Shown in pieces: positions 28,939 to 36,647 of a DNA stretch of 64,000 bases. The DNA comes from an uncultured Ectothiorhodospiraceae bacterium. GTDB lineage: Bacteria > Pseudomonadota > Gammaproteobacteria > Nitrococcales > Nitrococcaceae. The notes beneath the pieces are model-generated. The model ran no database searches. It had not been told where the DNA came from and saw only the letters and a list, made by a program, of their open reading frames with translations. Made by a program: the position numbers and the translations under genes. Where the stretch lies: NCBI GenBank assembly GCA_913057145.1, contig CAJXNJ010000001.1:62001-126000 (forward strand). The letters run 5' to 3'. Within the stretch, counting starts at the first letter, position 1. Each line of letters starts with the position of its first letter.

Positions 28939-29811
28939 ATGACGAAACATCTATCCACATTCTCGGCCATCTCCGTTGCCCTGCTGCTCGGCATGGGTAC
29001 GGCGCTCGCTGATAACGGCAATGGCCATGGTGGCGGTCACGGAGGCGGCCACGGCGGTGGCCATGGTGAGAGCAGCTTTGGTGACAATCAGGTCACCATC
29101 AACCAGAGCGACGAGTTCAACATGGCCAGCGTTGCCCAGGAAGGCCGGGAACTTGAAGCCACCATTACTCAGAGCGGCCTTTTTCATACCGCCTATGTCG
29201 AGCAGGAAGGCCGTGCCAGTGAGGTGACAATTGAGCAGTCCGGCACCGCCAACTACGCCGATGTCAATCGTCGTGGCCGGGACGGCGAAGTCACGATCAG
29301 CCAGTCCGGCAGCTTCCAGCGTGTCGATGCCATTCAGCGCGGCCGTGAGGGCAGCATGGATATCGACCAGCAGGGCAGTGACAACTATGCCTGGGTCGAC
29401 CAGCGCGGCCGCGAAGGCACGATCGAGCTGATGCAGGATGGTTATTTCAATGTCACCGACATCGTCCAGCGTGGCAATGGCGGGAGCATCGAGCTCACGC
29501 AGGATGGTGACATGAACTACGGCTACATCGAGCAGCGAGGCCGCGACGGGGAGGTCGATATTCTCCAGGCCGGCGTGCTCAACCGCAGCGAAGTCTGGCA
29601 GTCGGGCCGTGAGAACAGCATGGACATCATGCAGGACGGCTTCTGGAACGAGGCCTATGTCTATCAGGCCGGCCGCGAAAACATGGCCGAGGTCAACCAG
29701 ACGGGCTCCTATCACGTGGCCATCGTCGAGCAGGCTGACCGCGGCAACAGCGCCATGGTCAACCAGACCGGCTTTGCCAATATCGCCTACGTCGAGCAGA
29801 GCGCCCGTTAA
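28939..29811 (+). CDS. csgA: major curlin subunit CsgA-like, 11 amyloid repeats
   Basis: A 290-residue secreted amyloid subunit. Start ATG 28939 follows AAGGAG by 8 bases. Signal peptide to about residue 24 (ending TALA), then a Gly/His-rich tail (residues 25-52, HGGGH units) in the place of the N22 secretion signal of E. coli CsgA. From residue 53 to the end there are eleven 22-residue repeats (last one 18). Each has Gln at position 4, Gly at 6, Asn/His at 9, often Ala at 11 and Gln at 15, exactly the spacing of the curlin repeat, so each can form a strand-turn-strand rung. Arg at position 18 is present in ten of eleven. E. coli CsgA has only five repeats. Charged residues are frequent for a curlin. 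Confidence 0.9.
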   Translation: MTKHLSTFSAISVALLLGMGTALADNGNGHGGGHGGGHGGGHGESSFGDNQVTINQSDEFNMASVAQEGRELEATITQSGLFHTAYVEQEGRASEVTIEQSGTANYADVNRRGRDGEVTISQSGSFQRVDAIQRGREGSMDIDQQGSDNYAWVDQRGREGTIELMQDGYFNVTDIVQRGNGGSIELTQDGDMNYGYIEQRGRDGEVDILQAGVLNRSEVWQSGRENSMDIMQDGFWNEAYVYQAGRENMAEVNQTGSYHVAIVEQADRGNSAMVNQTGFANIAYVEQSAR

Positions 29812-29823
29812 AAACCCTCAGCG

Positions 29824-29848
29824 CCTGTCACACCCTGCGTGTGACAGG
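29824..29848 (+). terminator. strong hairpin between csgA and csgH-like gene
   Basis: CCTGTCACAC (29824-29833) and GTGTGACAGG (29839-29848) form a perfect 10-bp stem with a five-base loop, 13 bases after the csgA stop. No clear T tract follows, so it may be a partial terminator or a 3' stabiliser that raises csgA message over downstream csgH and csgB. Confidence 0.6.
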
Positions 29849-29879
29849 CCTTCATCATTCATCGGAGGTCATCATCAGA

Positions 29880-30329
29880 ATGAACACAACTGCGCACTCC
29901 CATCACCCGCGGCCCCGGCAGCGTCTTGCCGCAACGGCCCTGGGTCTTCTGGCGGCGATCACCCTGCCGATCAGTACCGCTCAATCCGACGATGGCATCC
30001 GCGCCTGGATCAGTTTTGAGCCGCACGGTGAGGCCGTCATTATTCAAGGGTTTGCCCGATCAACCGTACCGGTCAAGGCACGCTATTCACTGCGGGTTGA
30101 TGCCATAACGGAGGGTGGCCGCAGCCGCAGCCGCAGCGCCAGCCATCTGCGCCTGGGCCCGGATGACTCGCGCCTGGGTCAGATCGCCGTGACCTATGGC
30201 AACAAAGGGCGCCTTGAAGTTGAGCTGAGCATTGAAGCCATGGATGGCCAACGGATAAAAATCCGTGAGTTCTATCCGGTACCCGGGACCTGGGCCGGAC
30301 AGCCGACCGCGCAGCCGGTGCAGTCATGA
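29880..30329 (+). CDS. csgH: CsgH/CsgC-like curli chaperone
   Basis: A 149-residue secreted protein: signal region to about residue 34 (ending ISTAQ), then a beta-rich, Ig-like domain (about 40-135) with the pattern GEAVIIQGFARSTVPVKARYSL, RVDAITEGGRSRSRSASH and GRLEVELSIEAMDGQ. This agrees with CsgC/CsgH proteins, which hold curlin soluble in the periplasm and stop amyloid forming inside the cell. It has no cysteine, so the CxC motif of enterobacterial CsgC is absent; this fits CsgH better. GGAGGT lies 10 bases before ATG 29880. Sequence similarity in this family is weak, so the call depends partly on position between csgA and csgB. Confidence 0.75.
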   Translation: MNTTAHSHHPRPRQRLAATALGLLAAITLPISTAQSDDGIRAWISFEPHGEAVIIQGFARSTVPVKARYSLRVDAITEGGRSRSRSASHLRLGPDDSRLGQIAVTYGNKGRLEVELSIEAMDGQRIKIREFYPVPGTWAGQPTAQPVQS

Positions 30330-30763
30330 TGACCCGGGCTTGCAGGATGCCGGGGTGCCTGTTGAGTGCACTGCTGCTCGCCCCTGCGCTGGCTGCTGAG
30401 CCCTTAACCCCTGATCTAGCGCCACCGGAACTCCCGATCCCGCAGTCGGTGACAGCCGATGGCAATCTGGCAGCCATCCATCAGCAGGGTTTCGCCCACT
30501 GGGCAGCGATCAGTCAGTCGGGAGCCGGCAATCAGGGCGCTATCGTCCAGCACGGAAGACAGCATATTGCGAGTATTGAGCAGCGGGGAGACGGCAATCT
30601 GGCCAGCATCCTTCAGTTTGGCCTGATGCCACAACAGGCCGGCATCACCCAGCTCGGGGATGATAATCGCGCCCGTATTGAACAACGCCCCGGCACGCGC
30701 ACCGATATCGACATTCTGCAGCGTGGTGATGCCATGCGCGTGGACATCACCGTCAAACGCTAG
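30326..30763 (+). CDS. csgB: minor curlin nucleator CsgB-like
   Basis: A 145-residue secreted curlin. Signal peptide to about residue 24, a proline-rich spacer (APPELPIPQ), then from residue 47 about nine 11-residue half-units of the type N/H-x-A-x-I-x-Q-x-G, for example NLAAIHQQGFA and NLASILQFGLM. The C-terminus MRVDITVKR resembles the basic end of E. coli CsgB (RVTQR type), the part needed to anchor it to the cell. CsgB nucleates folding of secreted CsgA. Start overlaps csgH by 4 bases; ATG 30326 and 30329 are both possible. Last gene of the locus, followed by a hairpin. Confidence 0.87.
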   Translation: MMTRACRMPGCLLSALLLAPALAAEPLTPDLAPPELPIPQSVTADGNLAAIHQQGFAHWAAISQSGAGNQGAIVQHGRQHIASIEQRGDGNLASILQFGLMPQQAGITQLGDDNRARIEQRPGTRTDIDILQRGDAMRVDITVKR

Positions 30764-30777
30764 AGACGATCGGACAC

Positions 30778-30797
30778 GCCCCGGCTGACTCCGGGGC
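30778..30797. terminator. bidirectional hairpin between csgB and convergent OMP gene
   Basis: GCCCCGG (30778-30784) and CCGGGGC (30791-30797) with loop CTGACT form a 7-bp GC-only stem, extendable by ACAC/GTGT. It lies 14 bases after csgB and 19 before the end of the convergent gene. A T tract is lacking on either side, so it may be a weak or factor-assisted terminator. Confidence 0.6.
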
Positions 30798-30816
30798 GCT
30801 GTGTTCAGGGCCCGGG

Positions 30817-31359
30817 TCAGAAATGCCAGCGCAGCGTCGCCCCGAGCGCCTCAAAATCAAAACCGGGTTCACTGGCGTAGTCGATCGCATCCAGTGCAAC
30901 ACTCCACTGCGGGTCAATCGCCCACTCTGCGCCCAGGCCGATACTCACCCCGGAGGCCGATGGTGACTCATCATTATCCGAGGCAAAACGCGGTCGGATC
31001 ACCATTTGCACCGAGGTATAGCCCGCCAGTGCATACAGATCAAATCCCTCACCAAAGCGGCGGTTGATGCGCACGAAGACACTGTCCACCGAGTCAAGCT
31101 CTACCGTACGTCGACTCGCGGTGTCCTCTTCTCCCATCCAGGCGAAATGCGCTTCAACACCCAGATGGTCGGTGAACATCACCCCTCCGACCAGGCGGCC
31201 GCCAATGGCCTCAACATCCTCACCGGCCCCCTCGTACTGCCAGGGCATCAGCCCGGCGCCGATGTAGGCTTCTTCGATCGGATTGGCCTGACCCAGAGCC
31301 GGCACAATCAATGCGCTCAAGCCGATTCCAAGCAGTGCCCGTTTAGATGGTCCTGTCAT
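30817..31359 (-). CDS. small outer-membrane beta-barrel protein
   Basis: A 180-residue protein with a signal peptide (to about residue 25, ending LGQA), alternating hydrophobic/hydrophilic strands and a C-terminal phenylalanine after aromatic residues (TLRWHF), the signal used by the BAM complex. Recognisable stretches are AYIGAGLMPWQYEG, VGGVMFTDHLGVEAHFAWMG, FDLYALAGYTSVQ and SIGLGAEWAIDPQWSVALDAI, the style of eight-strand OmpA/OmpW-like barrels. No specific function can be assigned. It is acidic, and it converges with csgB, so a link to curli is not shown. Confidence 0.75.
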   Translation of the reverse strand: MTGPSKRALLGIGLSALIVPALGQANPIEEAYIGAGLMPWQYEGAGEDVEAIGGRLVGGVMFTDHLGVEAHFAWMGEEDTASRRTVELDSVDSVFVRINRRFGEGFDLYALAGYTSVQMVIRPRFASDNDESPSASGVSIGLGAEWAIDPQWSVALDAIDYASEPGFDFEALGATLRWHF

Positions 31360-31479
31360 CGTCTTCCCTCCGCTGATTGGTTAACGCAGGGTCAGACTCA
31401 CGGGCCGGCGACAGGTGCCAGGCTGGCAACGCAAAACAGAAGGATTGATGAACCGGGAATGGGTGGCGTCAGGCTTAAG

Positions 31480-31556
31480 TGGTGGCTACGGGTGGATTCG
31501 AACCACCGACCCCATCATTATGAGTGATGTGCTCTAACCAACTGAGCTACGTAGCC
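31480..31556 (-). tRNA. tRNA-Met (CAT), elongator
   Basis: A 77-nt tRNA on the minus strand with encoded CCA. The acceptor stem GGCTACG pairs with CGTAGCC, the D arm is GTAGCTCAGTTGGTTAGAGC, the anticodon loop CTCATAA carries CAT, and the T arm contains GGTTCGAATCC. The sequence is nearly that of the E. coli elongator tRNA-Met; initiator features (mismatched first pair, GGG/CCC anticodon stem) are absent. Confidence 0.98.
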
Positions 31557-31574
31557 GACATGACGAGAGCGGGA

Positions 31575-31603
31575 AGTATCCAGAGCGCCGGCGATGCTGT
31601 CAA
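31575..31603 (-). promoter_or_regulatory. sigma70 promoter of tRNA-Met
   Basis: Minus-strand TTGACA (31598-31603) and GATACT (31575-31580) are 17 bases apart. The -10 box lies 18 bases before the first base of the tRNA. A perfect -35 box and this position make it a convincing tRNA promoter. Confidence 0.8.
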
Positions 31604-31623
31604 ATCCGGCGCGTCTTTCGCGC

Positions 31624-32715
31624 TCAGACATTGAAGCGGAAGTGACAGACATCTCCTTCCTGCATGATGTAGTCCTTGCCTTCCAGGCGCATCAACCCCT
31701 GCTCCTTGGCGCCCTGCTCGCCGCCTGAAGCGATGTAATCGTCAAAGCCGATCACCTCGGCACGAATGAAGCCGCGCTCGAAATCCGTATGAATGCGGCC
31801 GGCAGCCTGCGGTGCAGTTGCACCGGCCGCGACGGTCCAGGCGCGCACCTCCTTGGGCCCGGCCGTAAAGAAAGTCAGCAGATGCAACAGCGCATAGCCA
31901 TGGCGAATGAGTCGGTGCAGACCGGGCTCATCCAGGCCATAGGCACTGAGCATTTCCTCCTGCTCTTCGGCATCGAGCTGAGAGAGCTCGGCCTCGATGG
32001 CCGCACACAGGGTCACCACGCCTGCACCCTCACGCTCAGCAAGGGCCTCAACCGCCGTTACGGCACTGTTATCGAGTGCATCCACCTCATTGACATTGGC
32101 GACGTACAGAACCGGCTTGGCGGTGAGCAGGTGCAGCTCTCGGCAGAGCCGTGCAGCCGTCTCATCCAGGGTCTGCGAGCGCACCGGCCGCCCTTCATCC
32201 AGTGCCTGAGCCATCAGCTTCAGCGCATCGCGCGCGGCTACGGCTTCCTTGTCCGCCGATTTGGCACGTTTGGCATAGCGCTCCTGCGCCCGCTCCACGG
32301 TATCGAGATCGGCGAGCAGCAGCTCGGTGTTAATGGTTTCGATATCCGCCACCGGGTCGACCCGTCCCTCGACATGATGCACATCCTCGCTCTGGAAACA
32401 GCGCACGACATGCGCGATGGCATCCGTCTCACGAATATTGCCCAGGAACTGATTACCCAACCCCTCACCGCGGGAAGCGCCTGCCACCAGCCCGGCAATA
32501 TCCACGAACTCCATGGTGGTGGGCAGCAGGTTCTGGGGCTGGACCAGCGCTGCGAGCTGATCAAGCCTCGGGTCGGGCACCGGGACAATGCCGACATTGG
32601 GGTCAATGGTGCAGAACGGATAATTCTCCGCCGGGATCTCATTGCGTGTGAGTGCATTAAACAGGGTCGATTTACCCACGTTGGGCAGGCCGACAATGCC
32701 GCATTTAAATCCCAT
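31624..32715 (-). CDS. ychF: redox-regulated ATPase YchF (OBG family)
   Basis: A 363-residue P-loop protein of the OBG family that prefers ATP. G1 is GLPNVGKST (residues 8-16), G3 is [20 protein letters not shown], the nucleotide-specificity motif is NVNE (near 204) and the TGS domain at the C-terminus ends [19 protein letters not shown]. It associates with ribosomes and affects leaderless translation and oxidative-stress response. Start overlaps the pth 3' end by 11 bases; the order prs-rplY-pth-ychF is widely conserved. Confidence 0.97.
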   Translation of the reverse strand: MGFKCGIVGLPNVGKSTLFNALTRNEIPAENYPFCTIDPNVGIVPVPDPRLDQLAALVQPQNLLPTTMEFVDIAGLVAGASRGEGLGNQFLGNIRETDAIAHVVRCFQSEDVHHVEGRVDPVADIETINTELLLADLDTVERAQERYAKRAKSADKEAVAARDALKLMAQALDEGRPVRSQTLDETAARLCRELHLLTAKPVLYVANVNEVDALDNSAVTAVEALAEREGAGVVTLCAAIEAELSQLDAEEQEEMLSAYGLDEPGLHRLIRHGYALLHLLTFFTAGPKEVRAWTVAAGATAPQAAGRIHTDFERGFIRAEVIGFDDYIASGGEQGAKEQGLMRLEGKDYIMQEGDVCHFRFNV

Positions 32716-33337
32716 GATCGTCGTCTCTTTTCTGCGTGTCAGTGCCTGGCCGCGTGTGCAGTGCGCGCTGAGCGGTTTCCCACTCGCCGGCTGCCAACGC
32801 CGGCATCACCCGCAGACCCTCGGTAATGGCTTCATCAATGGCCGTGCGTTCTGTTCTGCCCGGTGCATGCAGTACATAGGAGACCACCTGGTCACTGCTG
32901 CCGGGATGACCGACGCCCAGACGCAGACGGCCGAAATCACGGCTGCCGATGGCCGCGATAATATCGCGCAGGCCATTATGACCGCCGTGACCGCCCGCGA
33001 ATTTCAGGCGTAGCGCACCGGTCGGCAGATCGATCTCGTCATGCACCACCAGAATGGCCGCCGGCTCGATGCGATGGAATTTCGCCAGAGCCGCGACCGC
33101 TCTTCCACTGTGATTCATGTAGGTCATCGGGCAGAGCAGATGGACATCCCCTTCACCGGGACGCCGCCAGCGGCCGACCACACCATGGAATTTGCGCTCC
33201 GGGCGCAAGTCGGTGCCTGTGTCGGCTGCCAGCCGCTCCAGCAACCAGAACCCGGCATTGTGCCGGGTATCCGCGTATTTCGCGCCCGGGTTGCCGAGAC
33301 CGACGATCAGCTTCACGGCTGCTGCATTCGCGCTCAT
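32705..33337 (-). CDS. pth: peptidyl-tRNA hydrolase
   Basis: A 210-residue enzyme that frees tRNA from prematurely released peptides. Active-site residues are visible: Asn and His in [18 protein letters not shown] (catalytic His near residue 26) and Asp in [16 protein letters not shown], with [12 protein letters not shown]. The first seven residues are variable, so the start could be a few codons later. It is preceded by rplY and overlaps ychF. Confidence 0.97.
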   Translation of the reverse strand: MSANAAAVKLIVGLGNPGAKYADTRHNAGFWLLERLAADTGTDLRPERKFHGVVGRWRRPGEGDVHLLCPMTYMNHSGRAVAALAKFHRIEPAAILVVHDEIDLPTGALRLKFAGGHGGHNGLRDIIAAIGSRDFGRLRLGVGHPGSSDQVVSYVLHAPGRTERTAIDEAITEGLRVMPALAAGEWETAQRALHTRPGTDTQKRDDDHGI

Positions 33338-33381
33338 GACAGGCCTCGCCAGCTCAGCAAACCGGGCGCAAAGAGCCCGAA

Positions 33382-34071
33382 TCAGCTCTCTTCGCCAGAG
33401 CCCTCGGCGTCAGCCTCGCCACCGCCCTCGGCCGGTGCCTCGCCCTCAGCGCCTTCCTCGGCCTCCTCGGCTTCATCACTCACCTTGCGCGGTGCGTGAA
33501 TGCTGACAAGAACCGGATCGTGATCGGTCTCCGGATCCAGCCCCGGGAATGCGACACCTTCCGGCGGCGTGATCTCCGAGAGATGAATCGAGGCGCCGAG
33601 CTCAAGCTCCGCCACGTCGACTTCAATGTAGGCCGGCAGATGCTCGGGCAGACATTCCACATCCACTTCGATGGCATCGTGATGGACAACACCACCACCC
33701 TGTTTGACACCGACAGCGGTCTCTTCGTTGAGGAAATGCAAAGGCACATGCTGACGCATCTTCTCACCGGCCTTGATGCGCAACAGATCCATATGCGTGA
33801 CCAGCGGCTTGAAAGGATGACGCTGCAGATCCTTGAGGATGACCTTTTCAGCCGAGCGCTTGCCCTTGACCTTCAAATCGATGATCTGCGAGAAGAAAGC
33901 TTCTTCGCGCATCAGGCGCAGGACCTGCTCTTCATTAAAGGCCAGCGAGACCGGTTCTTTACCGGCGCCATAGACGATGCCGGGGATCTGCTTCGCGCGA
34001 CGCAGGCGGCGGCTCGCACCCTTGCCCTGGTCCTCGCGTGCAGTGGCATCCAGTTTCAGTTCAACGGACAT
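33382..34071 (-). CDS. rplY: 50S ribosomal protein L25/CTC form
   Basis: A 229-residue 5S rRNA-binding protein. The N-terminal L25 domain (to about residue 95, GASRRLRRAKQIPGIVYGAGKEP) is followed by the CTC-type beta domain (to about 190) and a disordered acidic tail rich in Glu, Ala and Gly (last 40 residues). E. coli L25 is only 94 residues; the two-domain form is normal in many bacteria. The strongly acidic tail is in line with a halophilic host. It lies between prs and pth. Confidence 0.96.
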   Translation of the reverse strand: MSVELKLDATAREDQGKGASRRLRRAKQIPGIVYGAGKEPVSLAFNEEQVLRLMREEAFFSQIIDLKVKGKRSAEKVILKDLQRHPFKPLVTHMDLLRIKAGEKMRQHVPLHFLNEETAVGVKQGGGVVHHDAIEVDVECLPEHLPAYIEVDVAELELGASIHLSEITPPEGVAFPGLDPETDHDPVLVSIHAPRKVSDEAEEAEEGAEGEAPAEGGGEADAEGSGEES

Positions 34072-34118
34072 TGATTTTCTCCATTCAGGCCCCCGCGACC
34101 AGAGGCCGTTACATACGA

Positions 34119-35072
34119 TCAGTCGACGAAAAGCTCGCTGACTGACTCATCATTATTCACCCGCCGCATGGTCTCGGCGAGCATTTCCGCCAGCGACAGC
34201 TGACGAATTCGGCTACAGGCACGGGCCGGCTCGGACAGCGGAATACTGTCACTGACCACCAGCTCGTCCAGATGACTGTTCTCCAGGCGCTCAATCGCCG
34301 GGCCACTGAGCACCGGATGGGTGATGTAAGCCACCACCTTGCCGGCGCCGCGCTCCTTGAGTGCCACCGCGGCCTGACAGAGTGTGCCCGCGGTATCGAT
34401 GATGTCATCGACGATGATGCAGGTCTTGTCCTTGACATCACCGATGATGTTCATCACTTCAAGCTCATTGGCGCGCGGCCGACGTTTATCGATGATGGCC
34501 AGATCGGCATCATCCAACCGTCGCGCTACGGCACGCGCCCGCACCACGCCACCCACATCGGGCGAGACGACAATCTTATCGGCATGCGTCTGGCGCCAGA
34601 TGTCGCCGAGCAGCACCGGGGAGGCGTAGACGTTGTCGACCGGAATATTGAAAAAGCCCTGGATCTGGTCGGCGTGCAGATCGACGGTCACCACTCGGTT
34701 GATGCCGGCGGTGGTAATCATGTCTGCTGCCAGCTTGGCTGTGATCGGCACGCGCTGTGAGCGCGGACGACGGTCCTGTCGGGCATAACCGTAATAAGGA
34801 ATCACTGCAGTGATGCGCGCAGCCGAGGATCGGCGCAGCGCATCGGCGATAACCAGCAGTTCCATTAGATTGTCATTGGCAGGCGCACAGGTGGGCTGGA
34901 TGATGAAGACATCATGGCCGCGGACATGCTCGTTGATCTCGACCTGAACTTCGCCGTCGCTGAAGCTCGAGACCATGGCATCACCCAGGCGAATTTTCAG
35001 ATGAGCCGCTACGGCTCGAGCCAGTGCGGGGTTGGCGTTCCCGGAGAACACCATCATGCTTCCATTTTCCAT
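34119..35072 (-). CDS. prs: ribose-phosphate pyrophosphokinase
   Basis: A 317-residue enzyme making PRPP from ribose 5-phosphate and ATP, substrate for HisG, purine, pyrimidine and NAD synthesis. Canonical motifs: [44 protein letters not shown] (ATP loop), [13 protein letters not shown] and the PRPP loop [14 protein letters not shown]. The first hit of the frame is a TTG at 35090, but ATG 35072 gives the normal length (E. coli 315) and an AGGA site upstream. tRNA-Gln lies 30 bases before it. Confidence 0.97.
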   Translation of the reverse strand: MENGSMMVFSGNANPALARAVAAHLKIRLGDAMVSSFSDGEVQVEINEHVRGHDVFIIQPTCAPANDNLMELLVIADALRRSSAARITAVIPYYGYARQDRRPRSQRVPITAKLAADMITTAGINRVVTVDLHADQIQGFFNIPVDNVYASPVLLGDIWRQTHADKIVVSPDVGGVVRARAVARRLDDADLAIIDKRRPRANELEVMNIIGDVKDKTCIIVDDIIDTAGTLCQAAVALKERGAGKVVAYITHPVLSGPAIERLENSHLDELVVSDSIPLSEPARACSRIRQLSLAEMLAETMRRVNNDESVSELFVD

Positions 35073-35102
35073 GCCGGCGGCATCCTGCAATGGTTTTTAA
35101 AA

Positions 35103-35177
35103 TGGCTGGGGCGGCAGGATTCGAACCTGCGCATGCGGGGATCAAAACCCCGTGCCTTACCGCTTGGCTACGCCCCA
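35103..35177 (-). tRNA. tRNA-Gln (TTG)
   Basis: A 75-nt tRNA on the minus strand with encoded CCA. Acceptor TGGGGCG pairs with CGCCCCA, the anticodon loop TTTTGAT carries TTG, and the T arm has GGTTCGAATCC. The 5' end is only 4 bases past the ispE stop and prs starts 30 bases after the 3' end, so it is probably cut from a longer mRNA. The ispE-tRNA-Gln-prs order is shared with other gammaproteobacteria. Confidence 0.98.
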
Positions 35178-35181
35178 GTTG

Positions 35182-36036
35182 TCAGTGCCCTTCAGCGCCC
35201 GCGCGATCAAGCAACGGTGAGCGATTGCCAGCCTGGCAGACCCAGACCCGCCACCGCTCGCTGAGCAAGCCGGCAGCCTCATCGGCGCGCTGCGGCGAGT
35301 CGAAAGGCGCGAACATGCACCCTCCTGTACCCGTCAGCATCGCCGGTCCATGAACCGACAATGCATCGAGCGCCTCACCGACGACCGGATACAGTCGCCG
35401 CACCACCGATTCACAGTCGTTTCTGACCGCCCCGGCGCTAAAGGCGCGTATTGTCGTATGGGGGCTGTGGCGTGTCAATTTGGCATCGCCGAAGACGGCC
35501 GCGGTTGACACGGCCACTCCCGGGTCGAGCAGAACCAGCCAGGGGCAATCCGGCTGCATCGGTGTGAGCTCCTCGCCGATGCCTTCGGCCCATGCAGCCA
35601 GCCCGCGGATGAACACCGGCACATCGGCACCCAGGGACCTACCCAACTCCGCTAAGGCCTGCGTGGAAAAACCACACCCCCAGAGCCGATTCAGTGCCAC
35701 CAGTGTCGTGGCCGCATCAGAGGAGCCGCCACCAAGCCCCGCACCCGCCGGAATCCGCTTGTCGAGATGGATCAGCGCACCGAATGAAACGCCGGAGCGC
35801 CGTTGCAGGGCCTCTGCCGCCCTGACCACCAGATCATCACCCGGCGCGAGATCGGCAAGTCCGCCCTGCCGCTCAATACCGCCATCGGCGGTGACGGCAA
35901 AACTCAGCCAATCGACGGGCTCGACAAACTGAAAAACCGTCTGCAGCGCGTGATAGCCATCCGGACGCTGTCCGGTGATATGCAGGAAGCGATTGATTTT
36001 GGCCGGCGCCGGCCAATCCAGCGACCACTCGCTCAT
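35182..36036 (-). CDS. ispE: 4-diphosphocytidyl-2-C-methyl-D-erythritol kinase
   Basis: A 284-residue GHMP kinase that phosphorylates CDP-methylerythritol in the MEP isoprenoid pathway. Seen are WPAPAKINRFLHITGQRPDGYHAL at the N-terminus with the catalytic region, and the ATP loop KRIPAGAGLGGGSSDAATTL near residues 93-112, then MLTGTGGCMFA. It overlaps lolB by 4 bases, and its stop sits directly before tRNA-Gln. Confidence 0.97.
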   Translation of the reverse strand: MSEWSLDWPAPAKINRFLHITGQRPDGYHALQTVFQFVEPVDWLSFAVTADGGIERQGGLADLAPGDDLVVRAAEALQRRSGVSFGALIHLDKRIPAGAGLGGGSSDAATTLVALNRLWGCGFSTQALAELGRSLGADVPVFIRGLAAWAEGIGEELTPMQPDCPWLVLLDPGVAVSTAAVFGDAKLTRHSPHTTIRAFSAGAVRNDCESVVRRLYPVVGEALDALSVHGPAMLTGTGGCMFAPFDSPQRADEAAGLLSERWRVWVCQAGNRSPLLDRAGAEGH

Positions 36037-36647
36037 GGCGGCACGCTCCAGTGTTGGACACGAAGCCGAAGACGCACTCCATCACCCGATACCTCGACGC
36101 GACCGGGCAAGAGAATGCCATTGACCCCCTGGAAGTCATCGAGGCTGATCTGCCAGCCCGTTTGTTCAATCCGTTTGACCCGGTTCTGCGCATCCACAAA
36201 CACCCGGCCCGGCAGTGACGGGACGGGCAGGCCCAGTAACCAGTAGCGCAGATAATCCACCGGCAGATCATAGCCGCTCACCTGCGCCAGTAGCTGACGT
36301 GCGTCGGCTGCCTGATAGCGCTCACCGCTTGCGGTGATGAGTTGCACGCTCCCGGCCGTACCCTGCAATCGCAGACTGCCGGCGCCGAGGGTACCGCGCA
36401 AATCAACCTGAAAACGCTCGGGCGCCTGTTGCCAGCGCAGACTGGCTGTCCCGGCCTGCTCACCGGCGACCACGGCCGCACGCCCCTCGAGCTGCCAGGT
36501 GGCCGGCGTCACTCCAGCCGGGAAGTCACGAACGGCGACCGGCCTTAAATCCCCGGTTGCCACCGGAGGCTGCACCGCACAGCCCGCCAGAAGGCTCAGC
36601 AGTGACAATGACAGCAGCATCTTCAACAGGCGGGGTGACGGGGTCAC
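36033..36647 (-). CDS. lolB: outer-membrane lipoprotein receptor LolB
   Basis: A 204-residue lipoprotein with signal ending LLAGC (Cys23). LolB takes lipoproteins from LolA and inserts them into the outer membrane. The beta-sheet half-barrel is seen in WQLEGRAAV, ASLRWQQAPERFQVDLRG, DLPVDYLRYWLLGLPVP and the final GVNGILLPGRVEVSGDGVRLRLRV. Position upstream of ispE and downstream of a TPR lipoprotein gene is standard. Overlaps both neighbours by 4 bases. Confidence 0.95.
   Translation of the reverse strand: MTPSPRLLKMLLSLSLLSLLAGCAVQPPVATGDLRPVAVRDFPAGVTPATWQLEGRAAVVAGEQAGTASLRWQQAPERFQVDLRGTLGAGSLRLQGTAGSVQLITASGERYQAADARQLLAQVSGYDLPVDYLRYWLLGLPVPSLPGRVFVDAQNRVKRIEQTGWQISLDDFQGVNGILLPGRVEVSGDGVRLRLRVQHWSVPP

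Noticed and set aside
28951..29715. 254-residue minus-strand open frame with repeats opposite csgA
   Set aside because: Its repeats simply mirror the 66-base period of the curlin gene; there is no signal or ribosome site of its own.
28939..29811. Possible CRISPR or other direct-repeat array
   Set aside because: The 66-base periodicity is degenerate at DNA level and follows the codons of the amyloid repeats; there are no identical repeats with unique spacers.
31416..31428. TGCCAG-G-CTGGCA inverted repeat after tRNA-Met
   Set aside because: The loop would be too small and no T run follows; not convincing as a terminator.
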